Shown here piece after piece: positions 34,004-43,212 of a stretch of DNA of 64,000 nucleotides. The stretch spans positions 434,001-498,000 of the forward strand of contig CAMNEE010000001.1 of the NCBI GenBank assembly GCA_946536225.1, given 5' to 3'. This DNA comes from UBA6985 sp946536225. GTDB lineage: Bacteria; Bacillota_I; Bacilli_A; RF39; UBA660. The notes below the pieces were generated by a model that worked only from the letters and a program-made list of their open reading frames with translations, had not been told where the DNA came from and did no database searches. The first letter of the stretch is position 1, and each line of letters begins with the position of its first letter. The position numbers and the translations under genes were made by a program.

Positions 34004-35824
34004 ATGTGTGGAATAACTGGTTTCGTTTCTAAGATAGATAACAAGGAAGAAATTATTAAAAACATGAATAAACGTATTGAACATAGAGGTCCAGATGGAG
34101 AAGGTATTTATACTGATCAAGATGTTGCATTAGGCCATAAGAGACTATCTATAATTGACTTATCTACAGGTGGTCAACCTATGTACAACGAAGATAAAAG
34201 TATAGTTATAGTTTTTAATGGTGAAATATATAATTTTCAAGAATTAAGAAAAGATCTTGAAAAAAAATATAAATTCAAAACTAAGTCTGATACAGAAGTA
34301 TTAGTACATGGTTACGAAGAATGGGGACATGAATTAACTAAGAAGTTAAGAGGTATGTATGCTTTTGCTATTTGGAATAAGAAAACTAAAGAGTTATACA
34401 TGGCAAGAGATGAATGGGGTATTAAACCTTTATACTACTATGAAAATGGAGATACTCTTATTTTTGCTTCTGAAATAAAAGCATTCTTAGATCACCCTGA
34501 GTTTAAGAAGGAATTTAATGAATCTATTCTTTCTGCTTACCTTTGTTTTAACTCTGTTCCTACAGAAGAATCATTTTTTAAAGGTGTTAAGAGACTTCTT
34601 CCAGGTCATCAATTAATTTATAAAAATGGTAAGAAGAAAATAGAAAGATTCTTTAAGATGGAATTCGTTCCAACTGATAGACCAATAGAAGACATTGCTA
34701 AAGATATTCATGAAGCAATGGTTGATTCTGTTAAACATCATCAAATAGCTGATGTAGAAGTTGGATCATTTCTTTCAAGCGGAATTGACTCTTCATATTT
34801 AGTTTCACTTGCTAGACCTGATAAAACTTATACAGTAGGTTCAAGTGATAAACGTTATAGTGAAATTGACGATGCTAAAGAACTTGCGGATAAATTAGGA
34901 ATTCATAATAAATCAAAGAAGATTAGTAAAGAAGAATATATTAAAGCATTTCCAAGAATTCAATACTATATGGATGAACCTTTAGCAGATCCAAGTGCAA
35001 TTGCTTTATACTTTGTTGCAGAACTTGCAAGTAAAGATGTTAAAGTAGTAATGTCTGGAGAAGGTGCTGATGAATTCTTCTGTGGATATGGAACTTATCT
35101 TGAAGAGTTATCTGCTCCTGGATATATGAAGATACCATATTTTATTAGACATGCTATTTCTAATGTAGCTAGTCTTTTTGGAGATGTAAAAGGCTTTAAT
35201 TTCCTTTATAGAAGAGGACAAAAGTTAAAAGACTATAATATTGGCCTTGGTAGAGTATTTATTGATAAGGAAGCCCAAGGATTAATTAAACTAAAAAATC
35301 AAGTACATACTAAAGATATAGTTGCTCCTTATTATGCTGAATATGATAAAGCAGACAACTTAGTACAAAGACAAGTAATTGATTATTATTTCTGGTTAGT
35401 ACAAGACTTCTTACATGCAGTTGATAGAAATACTATGATGTTTGGATTAGAAGCAAGAACTCCTTTCCTTGATAAGGAAGTATTTGAAGTTGCAAGAAAG
35501 TTACCAAGCTCTGCAAAGATCAGTGGTACAACTACTAAACCAGCATTAAGACTTGCTGCAAGTAAATCAATACCTAATGAGTCTTATAATAGAAAGAAAC
35601 TAGGATTTCCTATTCCTTTAAGAGAATGGATGAAAGATGATGATCTTTATAATGAAATAAAGAATAAATTCATGGGAGAAACTGCGGCTAAGTTCTTTAA
35701 ACAAAAGAAAATTTTAAAACTTCTTGAAAAGCAAAGAGACGATCATAAGAACATGTATAAGAAAGTATGGACCATTTATACATTTATTATTTGGTATGAT
35801 CAATTCTTTGGAGAGACAGCTTAA
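34004..35824 (+). CDS. asnB: Asparagine synthase (glutamine-hydrolysing)
   Basis: 606 residues. Cys2 (MCGITGF) is the N-terminal glutaminase nucleophile after Met removal. NGEIYNFQEL and the RGMYAFAIWN motif complete the glutaminase domain (about 1-190). The C-terminal synthetase has SFLSSGIDSS, the PP-loop ATP site, and SGEGADEFFCGYGTY. It makes asparagine from aspartate, glutamine and ATP. GGAGAG before the ATG. Single gene; no T-box or attenuator seen in the 77-base leader. Confidence 0.95.
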   Translation: MCGITGFVSKIDNKEEIIKNMNKRIEHRGPDGEGIYTDQDVALGHKRLSIIDLSTGGQPMYNEDKSIVIVFNGEIYNFQELRKDLEKKYKFKTKSDTEVLVHGYEEWGHELTKKLRGMYAFAIWNKKTKELYMARDEWGIKPLYYYENGDTLIFASEIKAFLDHPEFKKEFNESILSAYLCFNSVPTEESFFKGVKRLLPGHQLIYKNGKKKIERFFKMEFVPTDRPIEDIAKDIHEAMVDSVKHHQIADVEVGSFLSSGIDSSYLVSLARPDKTYTVGSSDKRYSEIDDAKELADKLGIHNKSKKISKEEYIKAFPRIQYYMDEPLADPSAIALYFVAELASKDVKVVMSGEGADEFFCGYGTYLEELSAPGYMKIPYFIRHAISNVASLFGDVKGFNFLYRRGQKLKDYNIGLGRVFIDKEAQGLIKLKNQVHTKDIVAPYYAEYDKADNLVQRQVIDYYFWLVQDFLHAVDRNTMMFGLEARTPFLDKEVFEVARKLPSSAKISGTTTKPALRLAASKSIPNESYNRKKLGFPIPLREWMKDDDLYNEIKNKFMGETAAKFFKQKKILKLLEKQRDDHKNMYKKVWTIYTFIIWYDQFFGETA

Positions 35825-35852
35825 ACAAATAGATAAAAGTCTATTTGTTTTT
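35823..35852 (+). terminator. Rho-independent terminator
   Basis: AAACAAATAGA and TCTATTTGTTT arms around TAAAAG, then TTT. Confidence 0.88.
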
Positions 35853-35855
35853 TAG

Positions 35856-35864
35856 TGTTATAAT
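35856..35864 (+). promoter_or_regulatory. Extended -10 promoter (TGTTATAAT)
   Basis: TGnTATAAT just after the asnB terminator and 21 bases before the PP2C start. Confidence 0.65.
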
Positions 35865-35885
35865 AAATATACGAGGTGTACTTTT

Positions 35886-36935
35886 ATGAGTCTATATGAA
35901 AAGTTAATGAAAGGTATTGTTACTTACGAGGATTATTTTAAAAAAGTATCTGATTTTACTTTCATGGTTGTAAGAGGCTATGCGTCTTATTATAACTATA
36001 ATGAAGAAGAGTTTTTGAGTATGTTAGAAAATGACTATTTGTTTTTTAACTTAAGCGAAAGAGAAGAAATAATAGAGTATTTTTCTCCTCGTGTAGATAA
36101 AGACTTAATGAGAAAAGTATACTATGAAGAAAAAGAAAAAAGAATAAAGTCTTTTACTTTTGATAATAGTAGAATAATTAAAGAAACTAGTGATAATAGT
36201 ATAAGTATTTTATCTACTCCTGGATTAGTTAGAGAAAAAAATGAAGACTTTGCAGCCGTTATTGATAGGGGTGAGTATAAATTACTTATTTTGTGTGATG
36301 GAGCTGGTGGATCTTACGAGGGAGATATTGCATCTAAAACTTTAGTAACGACAATAGTGGATTATTTTAAAAATAAAAGTATGAACTTACATGAATGTAT
36401 GGGAGAAGTCCTTGAATTATCTAGAATAAATATTTTAAAAAATACTGAAATGGGAGTTACAACACTTAGCATGGCTCTTGTTACACCAGGTAATACATAT
36501 ATTTATAACATTGGAGACTCAAGGGTATACTATGTTAAGAATAATAGTTTAGTGCAAGTTACTAATGATGATAACCATATCTGGGATTTATATTTAAAAG
36601 GTAAGATTACTAAAGATGATTTAAGATTTATAAGGAATCAAGCATATTTAACAGCATATGCTAAAGGACTTGATAGATGGGATTATAAAATAGAACAAAA
36701 TGCTATTACTAATTATGACGGTTTGTTTCTTTGCAGTGATGGGGTATCTTCTGTTTTAAGTGATAAAAAAATAGAATCTTTACTTTTAGAGGATAAACCA
36801 ATAGAAAAAATTATTACATTATCTACTCTTGGAGAAATAGAAACATATAAGGGAGAAAAAATAGAAAAAGCTAGAAGCATTTTAGCAGGAAATGATAATG
36901 CTACAGCTATTTATATGAAACTTAAAAAAAGATAA
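35886..36935 (+). CDS. PP2C-family protein phosphatase (PPM)
   Basis: 349 residues. Residues about 100-345 are a PP2C domain: REKNED at 116-121, CDGAGG at 137-142 (Asp138 metal ligand), NIGDSRVYY about 208-216, CSDGVSSVLSD at 283-293 (Asp285) and GNDNATAIY at 335-343 (Asp337). The N-terminal 100 residues are helical and unassigned. It should dephosphorylate Ser/Thr. It lies upstream of the vWA/XpaC/TelA operon. A PP2C with a vWA gene is typical of the TerY-P type of Ter-associated system, so it may act on that operon's proteins. Confidence 0.88.
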   Translation: MSLYEKLMKGIVTYEDYFKKVSDFTFMVVRGYASYYNYNEEEFLSMLENDYLFFNLSEREEIIEYFSPRVDKDLMRKVYYEEKEKRIKSFTFDNSRIIKETSDNSISILSTPGLVREKNEDFAAVIDRGEYKLLILCDGAGGSYEGDIASKTLVTTIVDYFKNKSMNLHECMGEVLELSRINILKNTEMGVTTLSMALVTPGNTYIYNIGDSRVYYVKNNSLVQVTNDDNHIWDLYLKGKITKDDLRFIRNQAYLTAYAKGLDRWDYKIEQNAITNYDGLFLCSDGVSSVLSDKKIESLLLEDKPIEKIITLSTLGEIETYKGEKIEKARSILAGNDNATAIYMKLKKR

Positions 36936-36984
36936 AAAAATGGTAAATATTTCATTAAAAGAGTTCAATTATAAATATAAGGTA

Positions 36985-36993
36985 TGATATAAT
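36985..36993 (+). promoter_or_regulatory. Extended -10 promoter (TGATATAAT) of the vWA/XpaC/TelA operon
   Basis: TGnTATAAT 23 bases before ATG 37017. TTCAAT at 36964-36969 may serve as a -35 (spacer 18). Confidence 0.6.
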
Positions 36994-37016
36994 TTTATAG
37001 GATATAGGGTGATTAT

Positions 37017-38621
37017 ATGGATAACAATATCAAAAAGAATAATAATAAATCAGGTATTATAATTTTTTTACTTATTTTTATAGCGGTATTTAGCTTAGCA
37101 AAAGGATGCTCTAATAATGGTAGCATCTTTGATAGTAAAGATGATGACTTTAATATACTAGCTTCATATGATTATAAAAATATAGAAAATGATTTAGTCA
37201 AATATGGAAAAAAGAAAGATATTGATATTAAATTCACTTACATGGGAGATATCGACATCGTTGATGAACTAAATATTAATAGTAAAGCATATGATGCTGT
37301 ATGGATTAGTAATTCTATGTGGCTTTATATGTTAGAAAATCAATATTTACATAGTGAAACTAAATCACTTGGTATTAGTCCAGTTGTATTTGGTATTAAA
37401 AAGAGCAAAGCAGAAGAACTAGGACTTATAAATAAAGACGTTACTAATAATGAAATAGTTAATTTAATTAGAGCAAAGAAAATTAGTTATGTAATGAATT
37501 CAGTTACTCAAACTAATACTGGTGCTACTGCATATTTAGGATTCTTAACATCTCTTGCAGGTAACCCTGAAATATTAACTGAAGAAATAATTCATGATCC
37601 TGGATTAATTAAGGATTTAAAAGATGTATTCTCAGGAGTAGCAAGAGTTAGTGGAGATGAGGCTTATCTTAAAGAAATGTTCTTAAATGATGATTCTTAT
37701 GAAGCAGTAATATCTTCAGAAAGTTCACTTATTGATATTAATAAATCTTTAAGAGAAAAAGGAAAAGAAGAATTATACTTTATATATCCAACTGATGGAG
37801 TAGCAATTAATGACTCTTCATTTGCTTTTTTAGATGCTGGACGTGATTTAAAAGATACATTCTTAAGTATTCAATCATATTTATTAAGTGAAGAAGGACA
37901 AAAAATATTAAGCAATAATGGAATTCGTACTTGGTATGGTGGAGTAAGTGATAAGGCAGATAATAAAGTATTTGATACTAGTTGGGGCATTAATACTAGC
38001 AAATACTTAAAAGTCACTAGATTCCCATCAAAATCAATGATTACAAGTGCCTTGAATTTATATATAGAAGAATTAAGAAAACCTACACATGTAGTATTCT
38101 GCTTAGATTATTCTGGTAGTATGTCAGGAGATGGGGCAAGAGAACTTATTAGTTCAATGAACTACATACTTGATTATGACACTGCCTCAAAGGATAAATT
38201 ACAATTCTCAAGAGGAGATAAAATAACAGTTATTACATTTGCTGATCAAATTAAACACGTATATACATCAACAGGACAAGATACTGAAGATATAATAAAT
38301 TCAATATCACGTGAATATGTATCTGGTGGAACTGCCTTATATTCAGCTATTAATAGAGGTATTGAAATACTAGATGACGAAAGTGATGAATATACTAAAA
38401 CAATTATTGCTATGACTGATGGTCAAGTAAATGTTGGCACATTTAGTGATTTATCATATGCATATAGAAATTCAAAAAATAAAGTTCCAATTTATAGTAT
38501 TACATTTGGTAATGCAGTTGAAAGTGAACTTGAAGAGATTGCAGATTTAACAAATGCTAAAGTTTTTGATGGTAAGAGTGGACTATTAAAAGCATTTAAA
38601 GAAGTTAGAAGTTACAACTAG
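37017..38621 (+). CDS. Membrane-anchored solute-binding domain fused to a vWA domain
   Basis: 534 residues. One N-terminal hydrophobic helix (12-31) ends in GC, but Lys at -2 makes a lipobox doubtful. Residues about 45-335 are a type 2 periplasmic-binding-protein fold (AYDAVWISNS, then NSVTQTNTGATAYLGF and a late SYLLSEEGQKIL). Residues about 355-530 are a vWA domain with a full MIDAS: Asp364-x-Ser366-x-Ser368, Thr439 and Asp468. Both should face outside. First gene of a run with XpaC, a second binding protein, TelA and AAA+. Role inferred: senses a ligand and binds a partner through vWA. Confidence 0.82.
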   Translation: MDNNIKKNNNKSGIIIFLLIFIAVFSLAKGCSNNGSIFDSKDDDFNILASYDYKNIENDLVKYGKKKDIDIKFTYMGDIDIVDELNINSKAYDAVWISNSMWLYMLENQYLHSETKSLGISPVVFGIKKSKAEELGLINKDVTNNEIVNLIRAKKISYVMNSVTQTNTGATAYLGFLTSLAGNPEILTEEIIHDPGLIKDLKDVFSGVARVSGDEAYLKEMFLNDDSYEAVISSESSLIDINKSLREKGKEELYFIYPTDGVAINDSSFAFLDAGRDLKDTFLSIQSYLLSEEGQKILSNNGIRTWYGGVSDKADNKVFDTSWGINTSKYLKVTRFPSKSMITSALNLYIEELRKPTHVVFCLDYSGSMSGDGARELISSMNYILDYDTASKDKLQFSRGDKITVITFADQIKHVYTSTGQDTEDIINSISREYVSGGTALYSAINRGIEILDDESDEYTKTIIAMTDGQVNVGTFSDLSYAYRNSKNKVPIYSITFGNAVESELEEIADLTNAKVFDGKSGLLKAFKEVRSYN

Positions 38622-38630
38622 GTGATCAAG

Positions 38631-39254
38631 ATGAAGAATGCTGAAATATTTTCTGCAGTAGTTGGTGGAACATTTATGGCGGTACCTTACTTAGCTTTAG
38701 GTGTTCCTGTTCTTCCATCTATTGCAATAGGTGCAGCTGCTTTTGCGGCGGGGGAATTGGTATTTAAAACTAATAAGTACACTGAACTAAAAGATACAAA
38801 CTATGATCTTTATAGAAGAGTAGAAAATGCAAAAGTAAAAAATAAGCATATTAAATCCATGATTCCTAAATTAGAAAGTGAAGGCTTACAACAAACTTTA
38901 AAAGAAATTGTTGAAAGCGTAGATAAGATAATAGTTACAGTTGAAAAATTTCCTAAAAGAGAAAGAAAGTTAAAAAACTTCTTTGATTATTATTTACCAG
39001 TTACGGTAACTCTTGTTGATAGATATGATGAGATTGAAAATCAAAACTTAACTTCAAAAGAATCTAAGAAGTTTTACCAAAATACTGAAGACACTTTAAT
39101 AGAAATAAATGATGTATTTAAGAAATTTTTATTCAATTTGTATCAAGATGATATGATTGATACAAATGTAGAAATTAAGGTCCTAAATTCAATGCTTAAA
39201 GCAGATGGATTAGATAAAAATGAGTTGAAAGTTGAGGATGAGAAAGATGAATAA
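38631..39254 (+). CDS. xpaC: XpaC-family membrane protein
   Basis: 207 residues. A hydrophobic hairpin (about 5-45) is followed by a helical region (50-200) with KSMIPKLESEGLQQTLKEIV and a late RYDEIENQNL, the layout of the XpaC family, first described as needed for 5-bromo-4-chloroindolyl phosphate hydrolysis in Bacillus. XpaC genes commonly sit beside telA, as here (one gene apart). ATG 38631 with GGTGATC before it. Overlaps the next gene by 8 bases. Confidence 0.78.
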   Translation: MKNAEIFSAVVGGTFMAVPYLALGVPVLPSIAIGAAAFAAGELVFKTNKYTELKDTNYDLYRRVENAKVKNKHIKSMIPKLESEGLQQTLKEIVESVDKIIVTVEKFPKRERKLKNFFDYYLPVTVTLVDRYDEIENQNLTSKESKKFYQNTEDTLIEINDVFKKFLFNLYQDDMIDTNVEIKVLNSMLKADGLDKNELKVEDEKDE

Positions 39255-40413
39255 AAAACAAGTAATAGGTATTGGAATATTTGTAGTTCTTATTTTATTA
39301 ATCGTTGTTATTAAATTCGTAACTGGCGGAGGAACAACTGGTTCACTTACTACTGTTTATGTAGCTACTGGTGGTGGTAAGGAAGATTTTATTAATGACG
39401 AGGACATTATTAAAATATTACAAAAGAAGTATAAATTAAATGTTGTATATGATACTTGGAGTAATGGTAAAACTGTTAAACTTCCTTTAGTTCGTGAATC
39501 TGTAGGTTTAGGAAATACTAATATTTCTTCCGGATTTGATATACATACTAAAGGTACAACTCCTTATGATGCATTATTTACTTCAGATCAAAGATTTTAT
39601 GATTATTATAAGTTAAATCCAAATAAGGAAAATGGAGAAGCAGATAGATGGACTGTTCTTGATGGAGGATTAGTTCTTTATACTCCAATTATTCTTTATA
39701 GTTGGACTCAAGTAGCTGAAAAACTTGTTAATCAAGGTATAGTTACTGTAGGTGAGGATAATATTTACTACATAACTGATATGTCAAAATTAATTAATTT
39801 AATTCTAGAAAGCAAGAGTTGGGGAGATATTGGTTTAACTGATTTATATGGAAAAATTAATATAGCTTCTACAGACCCAGTTACTTCAAGTCCTGGTGCT
39901 ACTTATTATGGATTATTATTATCTATTTTAAGTAATGGAGATATTAATGATGAGAATGTTGAAGCTAATTTAGCTAAATTAAAAGTTTACTATACTAAAT
40001 CTGGTTATATGAATAATACACCAGCTGACCTTTTTGAAAGATACTTAAAAACTGGTTTAGGTGGAGAACCAATTATTGTTGACTATGAAAAGAGTTTAAT
40101 TGAATTTGCAATATCTAATCCAAATGGATACAAACAAGTTAAAGATAATATGGTTTTATTATATCCAAAACCAACTATGTGGAATACACATAACATGGCA
40201 GCATTTACTGAAGCTGGTAAAGAGTTATATAAAGCACTTCAAGATGAAGAAATTCAAAAGATTGCTTGGGAAAAATATGGATATAGAACTGGATTTGTAG
40301 GATCTAATTATAGTGCTGAAGCACTTGGTGTAAATGTACCAAGTACACTTACAAGTACAGTTTCAACTTTAAAATATGACTATTACAATAAGTTAATTGA
40401 TTACTTAAAATAA
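39247..40413 (+). CDS. Membrane-anchored solute-binding protein
   Basis: 388 residues. After a basic start there is one hydrophobic helix (about 6-25), then a type 2 binding-protein fold: YVATGGGKEDF, LVLYTPIILYSWTQVAEKLV, NIASTDPVTSSPGATYYGLLL and GEPIIVDYEKSLIEFA. It resembles the extracellular part of the 37017 protein without vWA. I start at ATG 39247 (GAGG at 39235-39238), inside the xpaC end. No ABC permease is nearby, so it is unlikely to be just an uptake component. Ligand unknown. Confidence 0.8.
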   Translation: MNKKQVIGIGIFVVLILLIVVIKFVTGGGTTGSLTTVYVATGGGKEDFINDEDIIKILQKKYKLNVVYDTWSNGKTVKLPLVRESVGLGNTNISSGFDIHTKGTTPYDALFTSDQRFYDYYKLNPNKENGEADRWTVLDGGLVLYTPIILYSWTQVAEKLVNQGIVTVGEDNIYYITDMSKLINLILESKSWGDIGLTDLYGKINIASTDPVTSSPGATYYGLLLSILSNGDINDENVEANLAKLKVYYTKSGYMNNTPADLFERYLKTGLGGEPIIVDYEKSLIEFAISNPNGYKQVKDNMVLLYPKPTMWNTHNMAAFTEAGKELYKALQDEEIQKIAWEKYGYRTGFVGSNYSAEALGVNVPSTLTSTVSTLKYDYYNKLIDYLK

Positions 40414-40425
40414 CAGGAGGCAAAC

Positions 40426-41571
40426 ATGAGTAATTTAGAATTAAAAGTAGAAGAAGTAAAGAATGAAAAGATTGAAGAACTAGCTGAATCTGGTTCTAAA
40501 ATAACTGAGGAGAAAATTGAAAAATCACTTAACTATGATGATTTAAGTGATGCTGAGAAAAAGGCTGTAGATGAATTTAATGAAAAAATAGATATTAATG
40601 ATTCAACTCAAATTTTACAATTTGGTGCAGCTGCACAAAATAAAGTATCTGAGTTTTCTGATTCAGTATTAGATGATGTTAAAACTAAAAATGCAGGTGA
40701 AGTAGGAGATTTACTTGCTAACTTAGTTGGACAAATTAAGAGTTTTGATGATGGTATAAGTGAAAAGAAAGGTTTAGCTAAACTATTTAATAGTGCTAAA
40801 AAACAACTTACTACTATTGTCGCTAAATATAATAAGATTGAAAACAATATTGATGCTATTGAAAAGGGCCTTGATAATAGTAAGATTAAACTTTTAAAAG
40901 ATGTATCAATGTTTGATGAATTATATGATAAGAACTTAGCATATTTTAAAGAAATTTCTTTATATATTATTGCTGGTGAAAGAAAAATAGAAGAACTTAA
41001 AACTAAAGTTTTACCTGAATTAAAGAAAAAAGCAGAAGAATCAGGAGAACAACTTGATGTACAAAAAGTTCAAGATTTAGAAGCTCAAATCAATAGATTT
41101 GAAAAGAAAATATTTGATCTTAAAACTACAAGAATTATTTCATTACAAATGGCACCTCAAATTAGATTAATTCAAAGTAATGATGCTGAATTAGTAGAAA
41201 AGATTCAAAGTTCTATTACAAATACAATTCCTTTATGGAAGAATCAAATGGTTCTTGCTTTAGGTATTAATAATGCTAAAGTTGCTCTTCAACAACAACA
41301 AGCAGTTTCTAAGCTTACTAATGAAATGTTAGTTAAGAATGCTGAAACTTTAAAACAAGGTACTTTAGGTATTGCTGAAGAAAGCGAAAGAGCTATTGTT
41401 GATATTGAAACATTAAAGAAAACTAATAAAGATTTATTAGATACTATTGAAGGTGTTATCAAGATTCATGAAGATGGTAGAACTAAGAGAGCTGCTGCTG
41501 AAGTAGAACTTGAAAACATCGAAAAAGAATTAAAAGATAAAATTTTAGAAATAAATGTTAAATCAGAATAG
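40426..41571 (+). CDS. telA: TelA-family (toxic anion resistance) protein
   Basis: 381 residues, almost wholly helical. The stretch QFGAAAQNKVSEFSDSVLDD, then GEVGDLLANLVGQIK, DKNLAYFKEISLYIIAGERK and TRIISLQMAPQIRLIQSNDA are classic TelA motifs. Family members are linked to tellurite and other toxic-compound resistance and occur with XpaC and Ter proteins; the biochemical activity is unknown. AGGAGG at 40415-40420. The terminator overlaps its stop. Confidence 0.9.
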   Translation: MSNLELKVEEVKNEKIEELAESGSKITEEKIEKSLNYDDLSDAEKKAVDEFNEKIDINDSTQILQFGAAAQNKVSEFSDSVLDDVKTKNAGEVGDLLANLVGQIKSFDDGISEKKGLAKLFNSAKKQLTTIVAKYNKIENNIDAIEKGLDNSKIKLLKDVSMFDELYDKNLAYFKEISLYIIAGERKIEELKTKVLPELKKKAEESGEQLDVQKVQDLEAQINRFEKKIFDLKTTRIISLQMAPQIRLIQSNDAELVEKIQSSITNTIPLWKNQMVLALGINNAKVALQQQQAVSKLTNEMLVKNAETLKQGTLGIAEESERAIVDIETLKKTNKDLLDTIEGVIKIHEDGRTKRAAAEVELENIEKELKDKILEINVKSE

Positions 41572-41590
41572 TTAAATACTATTCTTTTTT
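41566..41590 (+). terminator. Rho-independent terminator
   Basis: GAATAGT and ACTATTC arms around TAAAT, then T6; it overlaps the telA stop. Confidence 0.82.
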
Positions 41591-41596
41591 AATGCA

Positions 41597-41605
41597 TGTT
41601 ATAAT
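41597..41605 (+). promoter_or_regulatory. Extended -10 promoter (TGTTATAAT)
   Basis: TGnTATAAT just after the telA terminator, 17 bases before ATG 41623. Confidence 0.65.
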
Positions 41606-41622
41606 TATACTAGGTGATTGAT

Positions 41623-43191
41623 ATGGATACTAAAATATTAAACGATGTTTATAGAGACTTCTTTGGAGATAGTTTAGTTGAGAGAGACAAAGAAACTGAA
41701 GAACAAGTGAAGGAAGAAACAGAAGAAACTTTAACTGATGTAGATAATTTGTTTATTGATGATAAATCTAAAGAGTTATTAAAAAAGATAATTAACTATA
41801 TAATGTTATATTCTGAAAAGAAAGAAACTAATTATATTCCATTTAATATAACTGTTAATACAGATGATGCAGTACTTGTATCTAATGTAGTTAGTATTAT
41901 TAGATATTATGTTAAAAAGTATAATTATTGTAAAAATAGTAATGTAGGAAATTTAAGTTTATTTAAGATTAGTAAAGAAGAAGATATTACAGATATTTAT
42001 TCAAATGGAGTTGTATCTATTAGTAACTTAGATGCCATAAATATGCAAAATGTTAGTTTTAAAAAGAAGTTCTTCTATTTATTCATGGAAGAATTAAATA
42101 AAGAATCTATTACAATTATTAATGGTAAAAGTGAAGTTATTAAAGAATTCTTACTTAATGATGAAAGACTATTAAATGAATATTTTATATTTAATATAGT
42201 TGGTGCTAAACCAAGTGTTAATGATGTTTATAATGATTTATTAAATAAAATACATGGTGATGATGACTTTAATATTAAGTTACTAGATTATATAAGTGCT
42301 ACATATGAAAAGAGTAATATTGATTATTCTAGTTATATTAATAATTTGTATAAATACTACACTTTTAATAAAGAATTACCATCATTAGAAGAAGAAAAAA
42401 GCGTAGAGGAAGTATTTGCTGAACTTAATGAATTAGTAGGCTTAGAAAAGGTCAAAAAGGCTTTACATGATTTAGTAGATTTAATTACTTTAAAGAATAA
42501 AACTAAAGATGATTTAAAGATTAATAATGTTAACTTACATATGGTATTCTTAGGTAATCCTGGAACTGGTAAGACTACAGTTGCAAGACTTATTGCAGCT
42601 ATTCTTTATGATTTAAAATATATTAGACTTAATAAGTTAATTGAAGTAAGTAGTAAAGATTTAGTAGCTGAGTATGTTGGTCAAACTGCTGTTAAGACTA
42701 TGGATGTAGTTAATCGTGCAATGGGAGGAATTCTTTTTGTAGATGAAGCCTATGCACTTGCAGATAAAGATGGAGAAAACTCTTATAATGGAGAAGCTAT
42801 TGCTACTTTAATAAAAGCAATGGAAGATTATAGAGATGATCTTGTAGTTATATTTGCAGGTTATACAAAAGAAATGCAAGACTTCTTAGATTCTAACTCA
42901 GGTATAGTTTCTAGAATTGGTTATACTTTAGAGTTTGAAGATTATACTAATGAAGAATTAATTGAAATATTTAAAGGTATGGTTAAAAAGGCAGGTTTCA
43001 TTTTAAATGATGATGCAATTGATGAAGTTAATAAGTTAATTGATGAACATAGACTTGATAAGAACTTTGGTAATGCAAGATTTGTTCGTAATGTATTTGA
43101 AAAGACTGTTATTAAACATGCTACAAATACTAGAGATAAGAAACGTAAAAATATTCTTAAAACAATTACAAAAGAAGATATTAACTATTAA
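41623..43191 (+). CDS. AAA+ ATPase, CbbX/SpoVK type
   Basis: 522 residues. The C-terminal AAA+ domain has Walker A GNPGTGKTT at 311-319, then EVSSKDLVAEYVGQTAVKT (the CbbX pore or sensor stretch), Walker B with ILFVDEAYALA (Asp374, Glu375), and a lid with NFGNARFVRNVFEK. The first 250 residues are charged and unassigned. CbbX-like proteins remodel partner proteins with ATP. Position after telA suggests it serves the same pathway; it also has its own promoter. Confidence 0.88.
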   Translation: MDTKILNDVYRDFFGDSLVERDKETEEQVKEETEETLTDVDNLFIDDKSKELLKKIINYIMLYSEKKETNYIPFNITVNTDDAVLVSNVVSIIRYYVKKYNYCKNSNVGNLSLFKISKEEDITDIYSNGVVSISNLDAINMQNVSFKKKFFYLFMEELNKESITIINGKSEVIKEFLLNDERLLNEYFIFNIVGAKPSVNDVYNDLLNKIHGDDDFNIKLLDYISATYEKSNIDYSSYINNLYKYYTFNKELPSLEEEKSVEEVFAELNELVGLEKVKKALHDLVDLITLKNKTKDDLKINNVNLHMVFLGNPGTGKTTVARLIAAILYDLKYIRLNKLIEVSSKDLVAEYVGQTAVKTMDVVNRAMGGILFVDEAYALADKDGENSYNGEAIATLIKAMEDYRDDLVVIFAGYTKEMQDFLDSNSGIVSRIGYTLEFEDYTNEELIEIFKGMVKKAGFILNDDAIDEVNKLIDEHRLDKNFGNARFVRNVFEKTVIKHATNTRDKKRKNILKTITKEDINY

Positions 43192-43211
43192 AAAGTTAGT
43201 ATTCTTTTTTT
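43179..43211 (+). terminator. Rho-independent terminator
   Basis: TATTAACT (43179-43186) pairs with AGTTAGTA (43194-43201) with one G-U, then a T-tract; overlaps the AAA+ stop. Confidence 0.65.
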
Positions 43212-43212
43212 A

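Noticed and set aside
37017..37120. Lipoprotein signal for the SBP-vWA protein (Cys31)
   Set aside because: The lipobox is poor (Lys at -2); a plain N-terminal anchor is equally likely, so no lipoprotein is claimed.
36961..43191. Reading the two solute-binding proteins as an ABC uptake operon
   Set aside because: No permease or ATPase gene of the importer type is adjacent; neighbours are XpaC, TelA, vWA and AAA+.
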